A DNA stretch of 64,000 nucleotides from Prochlorococcus marinus CUG1438 (GTDB lineage: Bacteria; Cyanobacteriota; Cyanobacteriia; PCC-6307; Cyanobiaceae). Every line of letters starts with the position of its first letter. The stretch's first letter is position 1. This document shows, piece after piece, positions 21,216 to 31,257 of the stretch. The position numbers and the translations under genes are program-made. The notes under the pieces were generated by a model that did no database searches, was not told where the DNA came from, and saw only the letters and a program-made list of their open reading frames with translations. The stretch lies in NCBI GenBank assembly GCA_017644325.1, contig JAEPLS010000001.1:496001-560000 (forward strand). Reading direction: 5' to 3'.

Positions 21216-22622
21216 ATGAATGACAATAATCTTGAAACGGTTACATCCTTATCTCCAGATCTAAGTACTCGGGAAAATATTATTATTCAACTTGAAGAAT
21301 TGCTCGTCGCAGGGAATTATGATGAAGCAAAATTACTTTTAGAACCTTCTCAACCTGTCGATATAGCAGATGCTATTGGAAGTCTTCCATTAATATTGCA
21401 GGCATTAGCATTTCGATTGTTAAAGAAAAATGAGGCAATTGAGGTATATGAATATTTAGATCCAATAGTTCAACAAACTTTATTAGACAGACTTCGTTCA
21501 GGAGAAGTTTTAGAAATTGTTGAGAAAATGTCTCCTGATGATAGGGTTCAACTCTTTGATGAGTTACCTGCAAAAGTTGTGCGTAAATTTTTATCTGCTC
21601 TTAGTCCTGGTGAAAGGAAAGTAACAGCTGAATTGCTTGGATATGAGCCTGAAACTGCTGGAAGATTAATGACAACTGAATACATAGATCTAAAAGAGAT
21701 GCAAACAGCAGCTGAGGCTCTTTCTTTGGTCAGAAAAAGAGCTCCATTTACAGAAACAATTTATAGTTTGTATGTTACTGATAAAGAAAGACACTTAACG
21801 GGTATTCTTTCTTTGAGAGATCTTGTAACTGCTGATCCATCTAAGCCAATTGGAGATGTTATGACAAGAGATGTAGTTAATATTTCAACAAATACCAATC
21901 AAGAAGAGGTCGCAAGAGCAATACAAAGGTATGACTTTTTAGCACTTCCAGTTGTTGATAAAGAAAAAAGGCTTGTCGGGATAGTTACTGTTGATGATTT
22001 AATTGACGTAATAGAGCAAGAAGCAACAAGAGATATTTATGCGGCTGGTGCGGTTCAGCCTGGTGATGAAGATGATTATTTTCAGAGTAGTTTATTTACG
22101 ATAGCTCGAAGAAGAATTTTGTGGCTGTTGATTTTGGTTTTGGCAAATGGTTTGACGACAAAAGTTATTGCCATGAATGATCAAATACTAAAAGAAATAG
22201 TTTTATTGGCTGCTTTTATTCCGCTGCTTATAGGTACGGGAGGAAATGTTGGTGCTCAAAGCTCAACAGTTGTTATTAGAGGTTTAAGTACTCAAAAATT
22301 GAAGTCTCTTGGTGCACTTAGGGCTGTTGTTAAGGAAGCAATAACAGGCGCTCTTTTAGGTGTTTTAATGATGCTGGTAATATTCCCCTTCGCCTGGTGG
22401 CAAGGAGAAGGTCCATTAATTGCCTATGCAGTAGGCATAAGTTTAATATCTATAACGACTTTAGCTGCCACAACAGGAGCTATTCTTCCTTTGATGTTTG
22501 ACCGAATGAGATTAGATCCAGCCTTAATGTCTTCGCCTTTCATAACAACTGTCACTGATATTGCAGGAGTTTTTATTTATCTAAGCACAGCAAAATGGTT
22601 ATTAAGTTCTTCATTAATATAA
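21216..22622 (+). CDS. mgtE: Magnesium transporter MgtE
   Basis: A magnesium channel of the inner membrane. The N-terminal helical MgtE_N domain (about residues 30-135, with MSPDDRVQLFDELPAKVVRKFL) is followed by paired CBS domains (about 140-265, MTTEYIDL, GDVMTRDVV, VGIVTVDDLID) and a five-helix membrane domain. The pore-lining signature is LPLMFDRMRLDPALMSSPF. The protein has 468 residues. The cytosolic N and CBS domains close the pore when magnesium is high, so control is likely allosteric. Confidence 0.97.
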   Translation: MNDNNLETVTSLSPDLSTRENIIIQLEELLVAGNYDEAKLLLEPSQPVDIADAIGSLPLILQALAFRLLKKNEAIEVYEYLDPIVQQTLLDRLRSGEVLEIVEKMSPDDRVQLFDELPAKVVRKFLSALSPGERKVTAELLGYEPETAGRLMTTEYIDLKEMQTAAEALSLVRKRAPFTETIYSLYVTDKERHLTGILSLRDLVTADPSKPIGDVMTRDVVNISTNTNQEEVARAIQRYDFLALPVVDKEKRLVGIVTVDDLIDVIEQEATRDIYAAGAVQPGDEDDYFQSSLFTIARRRILWLLILVLANGLTTKVIAMNDQILKEIVLLAAFIPLLIGTGGNVGAQSSTVVIRGLSTQKLKSLGALRAVVKEAITGALLGVLMMLVIFPFAWWQGEGPLIAYAVGISLISITTLAATTGAILPLMFDRMRLDPALMSSPFITTVTDIAGVFIYLSTAKWLLSSSLI

Positions 22623-22721
22623 TTGCACTAGGTATTTATTCTCATTTTTGTAAAATTGTGGATTTTTTTGTTTAACTTTACAATTCTTAATGGTATTGTT
22701 TACAAAACAACATTCATTTTT

Positions 22722-23723
22722 ATGTCTTCAGAAACATTAAGTGAGAATAAATTAGTCACAATATCAAGTTTAAAAGCTAGTAACGATGTTGACCTTGTAA
22801 GATCCTATCTAAGAGATATTGGAAGAGTTCCACTATTATCTCATGAACAAGAAATTACGCTTGGAAGACAGGTACAAGAATATATGCAAGTAGAACGAGC
22901 AGAATTGGAAATTACAGAATTAACAGGGGACAAACCAAGTTTGGAGGAATTATCAAACAAATTAAATTTATCTACTTCCATTATAAAAAAAAGATTAAGA
23001 GCTGGACAGAGAGCTAAAGAGAGAATGGTTGCAGCAAATCTAAGGTTGGTGGTAAGTGTTGCAAAAAAATATACTAAAAGAAATATGGAATTACTAGATT
23101 TAATACAGGAGGGAACTATAGGACTGGTAAGGGGGGTTGAAAAATTTGATCCAGCCAGAGGCTATAAGTTTTCAACATATGCATATTGGTGGATTAGGCA
23201 AGGTATCACTAGAGCAATCGCTGAAAAAAGTCGTGCAATAAGGCTTCCAATTCACATAACTGAAATGTTAAATAAGTTGAAAAAAGGTCAAAGGGAGTTG
23301 AGTCAAGAAATGTCTAGAACCCCAACAGTAAGTGAACTTGCGAAATACGTGGAGCTTCCTGAAGAAGATGTTAAAGATTTGATGTGTAAAGCTGGACAAC
23401 CAGTGAGTCTAGAGACAAAAGTTGGTGATGGTGAGGATACTGTTCTACTAGATTTATTAGCAGGCGGTGAGGATTTACCCGACGAACAAATAGAAATGGA
23501 TTGTATGAGGGGAGATCTTCATTCTCTTTTACATCAGTTACCTGATCTGCAATGTAGAGTATTAAGGATGAGATACGGCATGGATGGTGATGAACCAATG
23601 TCTCTTACAGGTATAGGAAGGGTATTGGGAATAAGTAGAGATCGTGTAAGAAATCTAGAAAGAGATGGACTACGAGGTTTGAGAAGACTCAGTGATAACG
23701 TGGAAGCTTATTTTGTTTCTTGA
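22722..23723 (+). CDS. Group 2 RpoD-like sigma factor
   Basis: A 333-residue sigma-70-type factor. Region 1.2 begins at DLVRSYLRDIGRVPLL, region 2 has RLVVSVAKKYTKRNMELLDLIQEG and KFSTYAYWWIRQ, region 3 has LNKLKKGQRELSQE, and region 4 has RMRYGMDGDEPMSL and GISRDRVRNLERDGLRGLR. The lack of a long region 1.1 makes it a group 2 (accessory, RpoD-like) factor, a class that is multiple in cyanobacteria. A GTG at 22656 would add 22 hydrophobic residues; I prefer the ATG at 22722. The stop overlaps the convergent hydrolase gene by 16 bases. Confidence 0.94.
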   Translation: MSSETLSENKLVTISSLKASNDVDLVRSYLRDIGRVPLLSHEQEITLGRQVQEYMQVERAELEITELTGDKPSLEELSNKLNLSTSIIKKRLRAGQRAKERMVAANLRLVVSVAKKYTKRNMELLDLIQEGTIGLVRGVEKFDPARGYKFSTYAYWWIRQGITRAIAEKSRAIRLPIHITEMLNKLKKGQRELSQEMSRTPTVSELAKYVELPEEDVKDLMCKAGQPVSLETKVGDGEDTVLLDLLAGGEDLPDEQIEMDCMRGDLHSLLHQLPDLQCRVLRMRYGMDGDEPMSLTGIGRVLGISRDRVRNLERDGLRGLRRLSDNVEAYFVS

Positions 23724-24625
23724 AGGAACTCGAATATTAATTTATTTGTTTTTTCAGGTTCTTCATCATGAGGACAATGTCCAGCTCCTTCAATAATATC
23801 TAATCTTTTTATATTCCTAAATTTTTTCTTCCATTCTTTTGCCTCACTTAAAGATTCCCAAGGATCCTTTTCTCCCCAAATCAATTGGATTGGATGATCA
23901 ATCTCATCGAAAAGATCTGTAGCAAGATAATCATCAAACAAGTTGATAAATCCACGAAATGCTTCTTTAGAATTTTGCCTTTGAGAAGGTTTATAAAGTA
24001 TTTCAATCAATTCATTATCGATATTTTTTCCTGAAGGGTAAGCCTGTTCAAGTATTTTCTTTATAACTTTTGGATTAGCAGCTCTTGTAAAAAGTGTATT
24101 GCTAATTACTCTTTGTCGGACTATCGTTTTAAGAACGGGTCTCAGTAGATTCATTAAGATATCACTTTTTTTTAAACGTTTATCATCCATAGTTCTTTGT
24201 GCACAATCAATCAAAATGACCCCCTTACATTTATCTTTGAGAATTTCAGCAGCTTTCAATGCAATAACACCACCAATTGAATTACCTACCAAGTAAACAG
24301 GAGATTTTATTACCTCTTCACAAAATGTTGATATCTGATTACCCCATAAGTCAAATGAATATTTAATAGAGTTTTCTTTATCAGGTTCGTAATTTAATAA
24401 AGCACTAGGTTGACTGCTTTTCCCAAATCCTAATAAATCAATTGCGTAGCATTTTGAAAATTTACCTAGAAAATCTTGATTATGTCTCCAGTGGTTTTTT
24501 GATGCCCCAAATCCATGAACTAATAAAATTTTAGTATTTTTTTCAGAAGTAGATTCTTTTGATAAAGACCAAGAAATTTCCCAATTTTTCCACTTCCAAG
24601 TTTCAGACTTATTTAAAGAAACCAT
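23708..24625 (-). CDS. Alpha/beta hydrolase, paralogue A
   Basis: A 305-residue alpha/beta-fold hydrolase. It has the oxyanion region VHGFGASKNHWRHN, the nucleophile elbow GNSIGG with Ser, the acid-bearing IWGEKDPW and the catalytic His in GAGHCPHDEEP. The substrate is unknown; this cyanobacterial and plastid-type group is often loosely annotated as esterase or haloalkane dehalogenase-like. It clearly resembles the gene at 52312 in this window. No signal peptide. It converges on the sigma factor gene. Confidence 0.88.
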   Translation of the reverse strand: MVSLNKSETWKWKNWEISWSLSKESTSEKNTKILLVHGFGASKNHWRHNQDFLGKFSKCYAIDLLGFGKSSQPSALLNYEPDKENSIKYSFDLWGNQISTFCEEVIKSPVYLVGNSIGGVIALKAAEILKDKCKGVILIDCAQRTMDDKRLKKSDILMNLLRPVLKTIVRQRVISNTLFTRAANPKVIKKILEQAYPSGKNIDNELIEILYKPSQRQNSKEAFRGFINLFDDYLATDLFDEIDHPIQLIWGEKDPWESLSEAKEWKKKFRNIKRLDIIEGAGHCPHDEEPEKTNKLIFEFLQETK

Positions 24626-24711
24626 GAATATGCTTTTAATTAAACTTTAATTCAAAAAAAAATTATTCGTTTTTTATAAATTATTCTTAGTTAAGAAAAA
24701 GAGTCCATTTT

Positions 24712-25710
24712 ATGAAAAAGAAAAAGGTCATATGCGTTGGAGAGGCTTTAATCGACAGAATCAGAAATAAATCAAATCAAGGATTTACAGATTTTTTGGG
24801 AGGTGCGCCGGCTAATGTTGCTTGTGCATTAAGAAAATTAAAAATAGATTCAACATTTATAGGAAGTTTGGGTAGTGATGAATATGGAAAAAAATTTATT
24901 ACGCAATTTAATGAATTGGACGTTAATTTAGATTTCTTGCAAATAGATAAAGATTCATCTACTCGTGTGGTTAATGTAGATAGAAACCAATTTGGAGATC
25001 GTTTTTTTTCAGGGTTTGAGGAAAGTTCTCATTCATTCTTTGCAGACGAAGTTCTTTGTAAGGCATTAATCGAAAAAGAAATTTTAAATTTGGAGAAATC
25101 TTTTCTAGAGTCAAGATATTTGGTTACAGGAACGATCTTATTATCATCTCCAAAATCAGCAGAGACTATTTTTTTTCTTCTTGAACAGGCTAAAAAATTG
25201 GAAGTCAAAGTGGTTATTGATTTGAATTGGAGAGAGGTCTTTTGGGATCATTCCAGTTTTTCATCAGAAATTAGTAAAGCGACACGAGTTAATTTAATCA
25301 AAAAATTTTTAAATCATGCAAATGTTTTAAAACTTGCTAAGGAAGAAGCAACTTTGTTTTTTGAGGATGAAAATCCCTTGCTAATATCTCAACAATTAGC
25401 TAATAGGCCAGACGTAATCATAACTGATGGTGAACATCCAGTATTATGGTATATCAATGGAATACAGGGAATTACCGAGACCCCTTCATCACAAAAAATT
25501 GTTGATACAACTGGGGCAGGAGATGCTTTTTTAGCTGGCTTAATTTCAAAATTAATTTCTTCTGGCTATCCTTCAAGTAAACCAGAGATAGAAGATTACA
25601 TTAAGTTCGCAGGTGTTTGTGGATTAATAACTTGTCTTGGTGAAGGCGCCATCGAGCAACAGCCATATTATGAAAAGGTTAAAAAATTTTTGGGATCTCT
25701 TATTTCGTAG
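24712..25710 (+). CDS. PfkB-family carbohydrate kinase (probable fructokinase)
   Basis: A 332-residue ribokinase/PfkB-family kinase. The first signature GGAPANVACALRKL lies near residue 30. The second, DTTGAGDAFLAGLIS (from about residue 265), carries the catalytic-base Asp. CVGEALIDRI at the start is typical of fructokinases, so D-fructose is the likely substrate, though other ketoses or ribose-like sugars cannot be excluded. The 3' end overlaps the 3' end of tsaE by 43 bases. Confidence 0.88.
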   Translation: MKKKKVICVGEALIDRIRNKSNQGFTDFLGGAPANVACALRKLKIDSTFIGSLGSDEYGKKFITQFNELDVNLDFLQIDKDSSTRVVNVDRNQFGDRFFSGFEESSHSFFADEVLCKALIEKEILNLEKSFLESRYLVTGTILLSSPKSAETIFFLLEQAKKLEVKVVIDLNWREVFWDHSSFSSEISKATRVNLIKKFLNHANVLKLAKEEATLFFEDENPLLISQQLANRPDVIITDGEHPVLWYINGIQGITETPSSQKIVDTTGAGDAFLAGLISKLISSGYPSSKPEIEDYIKFAGVCGLITCLGEGAIEQQPYYEKVKKFLGSLIS

Positions 25711-26117
25711 TTTCGCCCATAATTTTTGGCATAACTAATTTCTATTTTCCAGAAATTATCAATAACTGGTTCTATTAATTCCGGCCATTCAATAACTAAA
25801 ATAGCTTGTTTTTGTATTGCCTCTTCTTCTTCTGAAAAAAAAACTTCTTTTGCTGAAGAAACATTTTCTAACCTGTATAAATCTATGTGAATTAGTGGAA
25901 TTTTTCCGGAGTTATAGTGATGCGATAAAGCAAATGTAGGGCTTGTAATTTCCTCAGTGATTGATAAGCCTTTAGCAATCCCTTGAACAAATGAAGTTTT
26001 CCCAGCTCCAATTGGACCCTGCAATAAAACAATTGATTGGGGATTTAATTTGTTTGACAGTTTTTTTCCTAAATTTAAAGTCTCTTTTAAATTCTCAACA
26101 AACACAAAATTACACAA
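25668..26117 (-). CDS. tsaE: tRNA N6-threonylcarbamoyladenosine synthesis protein TsaE
   Basis: ATPase partner of TsaD and TsaB in making t6A37 in ANN-decoding tRNAs. The P-loop GPIGAGKTSFVQGIA is at about residues 34-48, followed by ITSPTFALSHHY and HIDLYRLENV. About 149 residues. The only start I can place is TTG at 26117; an ATG at 26124 is in another frame and stops quickly, so the N-terminus is uncertain. It overlaps the sugar kinase tail-to-tail. Confidence 0.92.
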   Translation of the reverse strand: MCNFVFVENLKETLNLGKKLSNKLNPQSIVLLQGPIGAGKTSFVQGIAKGLSITEEITSPTFALSHHYNSGKIPLIHIDLYRLENVSSAKEVFFSEEEEAIQKQAILVIEWPELIEPVIDNFWKIEISYAKNYGRNYEIRDPKNFLTFS

Positions 26118-26156
26118 AAATCATTTATAGTTTAATAGAAAAAGTATTTACTAGAT

Positions 26157-27575
26157 ATGGTTATCGCAAATTCAGTTAAGACCTCTTCACCTAATTACGT
26201 AATTGCCGATATCTCTTTATCTGATTTTGGCCGTAAAGAAATTAAAATTGCCGAAACAGAAATGCCAGGATTAATGGCGCTTAGAGATAAATATCAATCC
26301 GTAAAGCCACTAAAAGGTGCAAAAATAGCTGGAAGTCTTCATATGACTATTCAGACAGCAGTATTAATAGAAACTCTTGTTGACCTTGGCGCAGAAGTGA
26401 AATGGGCTTCATGTAATATTTTTTCAACACAAGATCATGCAGCTGCAGCTATCGCAGATCAAGGGATTTCTGTATACGCAAAGAAAGGTGAGACTCTAGA
26501 TGAATATTGGAAATATACTCACTACATTCTTGATTGGGGCCCCGACTCTCCAAATATGATTCTTGATGATGGGGGAGATGCAACTGGCTTATTGATACTT
26601 GGCAGTAAAGCAGAAAAAGATTTATCTGTTTTAGCTAATCCTGGTAATGAAGAAGAGATTGCTTTGTTCAATTCTATAAAATCTAAGTTGAAAAATGATA
26701 GTAACTTTTATTCTAGAATTAAGAGTAATATTATTGGTGTCACTGAAGAAACTACGACGGGAGTTGCAAGACTTTATCAATTACAAAAGCAAAATGCTCT
26801 ACCTTTCCCTGCCATTAACGTTAATGACTCAGTAACTAAGAGCAAATTTGATAACTTATACGGCTGCCGAGAATCTCTAGTTGACAGCATAAAGCGTGCC
26901 ACTGACGTGATGATTGCTGGTAAGGTTGCTTTAGTAATGGGTTTTGGAGATGTAGGTAAAGGGTCAGCCCAATCTCTAAGAGGACTTGGTGCAATTGTAA
27001 AAGTTGCTGAAGTGGATCCAATTTGTGCTCTTCAAGCGGCAATGGAAGGATTTAGCGTCGTTACATTAGACGATGTTGTTGAGGATATAGATATATTTGT
27101 TACGGCAACTGGGAACTATCAGGTAATAACAAAGGAAAATCTTGTCAAGATGAAAGATGAGGCCATAGTTTGCAATATTGGCCATTTTGATAATGAAATT
27201 GATGTGGCTTCATTGAAAGATTATCCTTGGGAAAATATTAAGCCGCAGGTTGATCACATAACTTTACCTAGTGGCAATAAAATAATCCTCTTAGCTGAAG
27301 GTAGATTAGTTAACTTAGGTTGTGCCACTGGACATCCAAGTTTTGTTATGAGTAATTCTTTTACTAATCAAGTCCTAGCTCAAATTGAACTTTTCAATAA
27401 GTCAGAAAAATATGCTAAGGAGGTTTATGTTTTACCAAAACATTTAGATGAAATGGTTGCTAGATTACATCTTGATAAAATTGGTGCAAAATTAACAAAA
27501 TTAACTAAGCAACAAGCTGATTATATTAATGTTTCTGTTGATGGACCTTATAAACCAGAGCTTTATAGATATTAA
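26157..27575 (+). CDS. ahcY: Adenosylhomocysteinase
   Basis: Reversibly splits S-adenosylhomocysteine into adenosine and homocysteine, removing the inhibitory product of methyltransferases. [13 protein letters not shown] and [14 protein letters not shown] line the substrate site, [10 protein letters not shown] (about 262-271) binds [14 protein letters not shown] is conserved, and the C-terminal KPELYRY closes the NAD pocket. It has 472 residues, including the extra segment of about 40 residues of many bacterial forms. The gap of 39 bases to tsaE leaves no room for a SAH riboswitch. Confidence 0.97.
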   Translation: MVIANSVKTSSPNYVIADISLSDFGRKEIKIAETEMPGLMALRDKYQSVKPLKGAKIAGSLHMTIQTAVLIETLVDLGAEVKWASCNIFSTQDHAAAAIADQGISVYAKKGETLDEYWKYTHYILDWGPDSPNMILDDGGDATGLLILGSKAEKDLSVLANPGNEEEIALFNSIKSKLKNDSNFYSRIKSNIIGVTEETTTGVARLYQLQKQNALPFPAINVNDSVTKSKFDNLYGCRESLVDSIKRATDVMIAGKVALVMGFGDVGKGSAQSLRGLGAIVKVAEVDPICALQAAMEGFSVVTLDDVVEDIDIFVTATGNYQVITKENLVKMKDEAIVCNIGHFDNEIDVASLKDYPWENIKPQVDHITLPSGNKIILLAEGRLVNLGCATGHPSFVMSNSFTNQVLAQIELFNKSEKYAKEVYVLPKHLDEMVARLHLDKIGAKLTKLTKQQADYINVSVDGPYKPELYRY

Positions 27576-27577
27576 GT

Positions 27578-28237
27578 TTGAGCCTAATTTTTGTAAATAT
27601 TTTTACTTCAATCCCCGACTATATAAGTTTGGCTGTTGAAAAGAATTCAATAATTGCATACCTCACTATTTGTTTGGCTATGTTTTTAGAAAATATAATA
27701 CCCCCAATACCGTCAGAAATTATTATGCCCTTGGGAGGTTTTTTCGTTTATCAACAAAAATTAAATTTTTATATTTTAGTTTTTTGGGGATTACTTGGAA
27801 CTATTTTAGGATCATTGCCTTGGTATTATTTAGGAAGATTAGTAAATGAAAAAAGACTTTCAAATTTTCTAGATAAAAAAGGAAAATATCTGGGTATTTC
27901 TTCTAATGATTTAAGTAAAAGTAAAAGGTGGTTTGATAAGTACGGGGTTTCTTTAGTTTTTTGGGGCCGATTAGTACCAGGTATAAGAACTTTGATTTCT
28001 GTTCCCGCTGGAATAGAGCTTATGCCATTAAGAAAATTTTTGATTTGGACTACATTTGGGAGCTTGATCTGGGTGGCACTTCTTACTTATGCAGGTTATT
28101 TATTTGGTGAAAATTATTCAATCATTGAAACTTATTTAGATCAAATCAAATATGTTGTAAAGCCAATTTTAATTTTAATTTTTTTATATTTTTTTATAAG
28201 AATAATTATTAGATTTTTAAAAAAAAATAGAGCTTAA
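27578..28237 (+). CDS. DedA-family membrane protein
   Basis: A 219-residue protein with several hydrophobic segments and the DedA/SNARE-associated motifs LENIIPPIPSEIIMPLGG, GRLVPGIRTLISVPAGI and a C-terminal membrane anchor. DedA proteins are linked to lipid carrier or phospholipid flipping and to proton-motive-force homeostasis. The start is TTG, 2 bases after the ahcY stop; a later ATG would cut into the first helix. The stop overlaps the ssb stop by 4 bases. Confidence 0.88.
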   Translation: MSLIFVNIFTSIPDYISLAVEKNSIIAYLTICLAMFLENIIPPIPSEIIMPLGGFFVYQQKLNFYILVFWGLLGTILGSLPWYYLGRLVNEKRLSNFLDKKGKYLGISSNDLSKSKRWFDKYGVSLVFWGRLVPGIRTLISVPAGIELMPLRKFLIWTTFGSLIWVALLTYAGYLFGENYSIIETYLDQIKYVVKPILILIFLYFFIRIIIRFLKKNRA

Positions 28238-28608
28238 AAAGGGATTTCACTAGAGTTATTATTACTACTAGAATATTCGTTATTTTCCGATTCTTTTCTT
28301 GAGCTTAGCAAATTTAATCTATCTACTCTAACAACTGGTTTAAATCTATCTTCACCAGTATTTTTATCTTTCCAACTATCAATTTTGAAGCTTCCTGTAA
28401 TTCCTATTAAAGATCCTTTCTTGACGTAATCTGCTGCTATTTGGGCTTGTTTTCCCCATATCTCTAGATTAAACCAATCTGGTTCTTCATCTCTGCTTCT
28501 GCGGTTCACTGCTAAAGTAAAATTCGCTACAATGCTACCAGATTCAAAATATCTGACATCTGGTTCTCTTCCAGCTCTGCCAACAAGGTTAATAGTGTTA
28601 ATTTCCAT
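28234..28608 (-). CDS. ssb: Single-stranded DNA-binding protein
   Basis: A 124-residue OB-fold protein that coats single-stranded DNA in replication and repair. The N-terminal INTINLVGRAGREPDVRYF, FTLAVNRRSRDEEPDWFNLE and GITGSFKIDSW stretches define the fold. A short serine- and asparagine-rich linker leads to the acidic-type tip ending EIPF, which recruits partner proteins. It has fewer acidic residues at the tip than the usual DDDIPF. Its ATG is 142 bases from mreB. Confidence 0.95.
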   Translation of the reverse strand: MEINTINLVGRAGREPDVRYFESGSIVANFTLAVNRRSRDEEPDWFNLEIWGKQAQIAADYVKKGSLIGITGSFKIDSWKDKNTGEDRFKPVVRVDRLNLLSSRKESENNEYSSSNNNSSEIPF

Positions 28609-28750
28609 GAATTTTTTTTTTAATACTACTCATATTTTGAGTTTTTGCTCAAAGTTTTACGTGGTATTCATAACTAAACGGGAGAATAGTGAGAGCTCAA
28701 CAAAAAATAGATATATTATTTAAAAAAATATTTTTAAATAATTTCTTATC

Positions 28751-29803
28751 GTGATTTTCAACAGATTAAAGTTTTCTAGAGATATTGGTATAGATTTGGG
28801 CACTGCCAATACTTTGATACATCTTTCAGGAAAGGGGGTTGTGATACAAGAGCCTTCAGTGGTTGCAATCGATTTAGAGGCAGGAATTCCATTGGCAGTT
28901 GGTGAAGAAGCAAAGCTTATGCTAGGAAGAACTCCTGGTAACATAAGAGCTGTAAGACCACTAAGAGATGGTGTGATCGCAGATTTTGATGCGGCAGAGC
29001 AAATGATAAAAACATTTATTCAAAAATGTAACGAAGGTAATGGCTTAGTAGCACCTAGAATCATTATTAGTATCCCAAGCGGAGTTACAAGTGTTGAGCG
29101 AAGAGCAGTCAGAGAAGCTGGATTAGCAGGAGCTAGAGAAGTGCACTTGATTGACGAACCTGTGGCAGCGGCAATAGGAGCATCATTACCAGTGACTGAG
29201 CCACTTGGAACAATGATTGTTGATATCGGCGGTGGTACTACAGAGGTTGCAGTATTAAGTCTTGGTGGAACTGTATTAAGTGAATCTGTGAGAATAGCTG
29301 GTGATGAAATTAATGAATCAATTGAACTATATCTTAAAAAAGTTCACGATTTAGTTGTAGGAGAACGAACTTCTGAAGATATTAAAATTAAAATTGGATC
29401 TGCATTTCCAGATAATGATTTTGATAAAACTTCTCTTGAGGTAAAAGGTTTACATCTAGTATCTGGTTTACCAAAATCAATTACTTTGACAGCAGGAGAG
29501 ATTAGAGAAGCTATGGCTGAACCACTAACCAAAATTGTTGATGCTGTAAAAAGAACTTTAGAGCGAACTCCCCCTGAACTTGCTGCAGATATTGTTGATA
29601 GGGGTATTATGCTTGCAGGGGGTGGAGCTTTAATTAGAGGTATAAACGATTTGTTGAGCAACGAAACGGGAATTTTCACTCACGTAGCAGAAAACCCATT
29701 GCTTTGCGTAGTTAATGGTTGTGGAGAGGTTTTAGATGATTTTAGAAAACTCAAAAAGGTTGTTGATACTCCAGACTTTATAAAGAACGCGATAAGAGAT
29801 TAA
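28751..29803 (+). CDS. mreB: Rod-shape protein MreB
   Basis: The bacterial actin that organises side-wall synthesis. Phosphate 1 motif DIGIDLGTANTLIH is near residues 11-24, phosphate 2 is MIVDIGGGTTEVAVL, and the adenosine motif is MLAGGGALIRG. It has 350 residues. The start is GTG at 28751 with a weak ribosome site. It is the first gene of mreB-mreC-mreD, with 4 bases to mreC. Confidence 0.97.
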   Translation: MIFNRLKFSRDIGIDLGTANTLIHLSGKGVVIQEPSVVAIDLEAGIPLAVGEEAKLMLGRTPGNIRAVRPLRDGVIADFDAAEQMIKTFIQKCNEGNGLVAPRIIISIPSGVTSVERRAVREAGLAGAREVHLIDEPVAAAIGASLPVTEPLGTMIVDIGGGTTEVAVLSLGGTVLSESVRIAGDEINESIELYLKKVHDLVVGERTSEDIKIKIGSAFPDNDFDKTSLEVKGLHLVSGLPKSITLTAGEIREAMAEPLTKIVDAVKRTLERTPPELAADIVDRGIMLAGGGALIRGINDLLSNETGIFTHVAENPLLCVVNGCGEVLDDFRKLKKVVDTPDFIKNAIRD

Positions 29804-29807
29804 TACT

Positions 29808-30557
29808 ATGTTAGATATCCGACGAATTTCTACTAGTCGTTGGTGGCACAAAAAGAAAACTTGGACATTGTTCTCAATATTTTTGTTTTTGATTTTCGTA
29901 AGGATATCAAAAGGTTCTATTTATAAGGATTTTTATTATTTTATTTCCAAGCCTTTTTGGCCTGGTCAGTTTCAAAAAGAAATTATTCTTAAAAGCTCTG
30001 ACCAAGAATCTCTAATAAAATTAAATCTTCTTAAAAAAGATAATGCAAGATTACGGGAAATTTTAAATCTTCAAGAATCATCAAATAGTGAATATATTTC
30101 GGCTGCAGTTATTTCTAGAAAAACAGGTAGTTGGTGGCGACAAATTATATTAAATAAAGGTTCAAATGATGGAGTCCAAGTTGGTAGTGTTGTTATGGGC
30201 CCGGGAGGATTATTAGGAAGAGTAAAAAGTACTTCTTTTTTTACTTCCTCGGTCATATTGTTAACCTCTCCTGAGAGTAAAGTGGGTGTATGGTTGGATA
30301 GAATTCAACTTAATGGACTACTTATTGGTACAGGAGATGATAATCCTGATTTAATACTTTACTCAAAAGATGCCGACATAAAAGTTGGAGATTTTGTTTC
30401 ATCTTCTCCAGCTAGCACTCTATTACCCTCAAATATTCCTATTGGTATTGTCCAATCTATAAACGAGTCACTAAAAGCAGAAAAAACGGCCAAAATATTG
30501 CTTTTGGCAAAACCTCATGTAATAGATTGGGTTCAAATTTTAAAAGTAAAAATTTAA
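29808..30557 (+). CDS. mreC: Rod-shape-determining protein MreC
   Basis: A 249-residue bitopic membrane protein with a basic N-terminus, one membrane helix (about residues 18-33) and a short coiled segment (LIKLNLLKKDNARLREILNL). Periplasmic beta-barrel domains with GSNDGVQVGSVVMGPGGLLGRV follow. MreC links MreB filaments to the cell-wall synthases. It is second in the mre operon; its stop overlaps the mreD start by one base (TAATG). Confidence 0.94.
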   Translation: MLDIRRISTSRWWHKKKTWTLFSIFLFLIFVRISKGSIYKDFYYFISKPFWPGQFQKEIILKSSDQESLIKLNLLKKDNARLREILNLQESSNSEYISAAVISRKTGSWWRQIILNKGSNDGVQVGSVVMGPGGLLGRVKSTSFFTSSVILLTSPESKVGVWLDRIQLNGLLIGTGDDNPDLILYSKDADIKVGDFVSSSPASTLLPSNIPIGIVQSINESLKAEKTAKILLLAKPHVIDWVQILKVKI

Positions 30558-31096
30558 TGAATAAATTTTTCACTAATAAACTATCTATAATATGCTTTAT
30601 TTTTATTCCAATTATTTTTCTATGGCACCCAAATTGGCTTGGAATGTTAGGAATTCAACCATATTGGCCTTTATTTTGGTTATTGCCATGGTCGATGATT
30701 AATGGATCAATAAATGGATTAATATTTGGTCTTTTTTTAGGTCTTATTTTAGATTCTGTAAGTATTGATAGTAGTTTTACTCAAATACCTGGTTTAATTT
30801 TATGTGGAATTTGGTTTGGGAGAATAAAAATTCATAGTGATATTCTGATAGGACATTTTAGATATGGTTTAGTTTGCTCGTTGGGTTGTTTTTTGTGTGG
30901 TTTTTTGCATTTTGTACAGATATTGGTTCAAAATTTTTTAGGTAGTACTTTTTTACTTTTAATCCCAAGTATTAAAAATATAATTGCTGAAGTTTTTCTT
31001 ACAGGTTTGCTTGCCCCTTTAGTTTGTTCTCAACTTTTAAGGCTATTTAAATCTTGTAGGGGTAAAAGTAGAATAATTAATTACGCAAAGAAATAA
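30557..31096 (+). CDS. mreD: Rod-shape-determining protein MreD
   Basis: A 179-residue integral membrane protein with about five hydrophobic segments. Its composition and position directly after mreC identify it; MreD sequences are poorly conserved. I chose the ATG at 30557, which overlaps the mreC stop as TAATG, over an in-frame TTG 10 codons upstream. It completes the elongasome trio. Confidence 0.88.
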   Translation: MNKFFTNKLSIICFIFIPIIFLWHPNWLGMLGIQPYWPLFWLLPWSMINGSINGLIFGLFLGLILDSVSIDSSFTQIPGLILCGIWFGRIKIHSDILIGHFRYGLVCSLGCFLCGFLHFVQILVQNFLGSTFLLLIPSIKNIIAEVFLTGLLAPLVCSQLLRLFKSCRGKSRIINYAKK

Positions 31097-31257
31097 TAAG
31101 TTTACGGAAAATTCATATTTTTTCAATATATTTCGGATATTTGTAAATCTTGAGAATATCTCTTTGTGGCATCGTGATGTTATATTTTTAATTGTTAGAA
31201 TGTAAATTCAATAGCAATAAATCTTTGCTTTGAAATATCTGAAAATCTTTTTTAACT

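Noticed and set aside
22656-22721. GTG start adding 22 residues to the sigma factor
   Set aside because: The added part is hydrophobic and unlike sigma N-termini; the ATG at 22722 gives a normal start.
26118-26156. SAH riboswitch before ahcY
   Set aside because: Only 39 bases separate tsaE from ahcY and no SAH aptamer core is seen.
29344-29679. A 111-codon leftward frame inside mreB
   Set aside because: Shadow of mreB; no ribosome site or family match.
31097-31257. Possible HLR1 (RpaB-binding) repeats upstream of rpaB
   Set aside because: Single TTTACG and TGTAAA-like half sites occur, but I found no pair with the required spacing and orientation.
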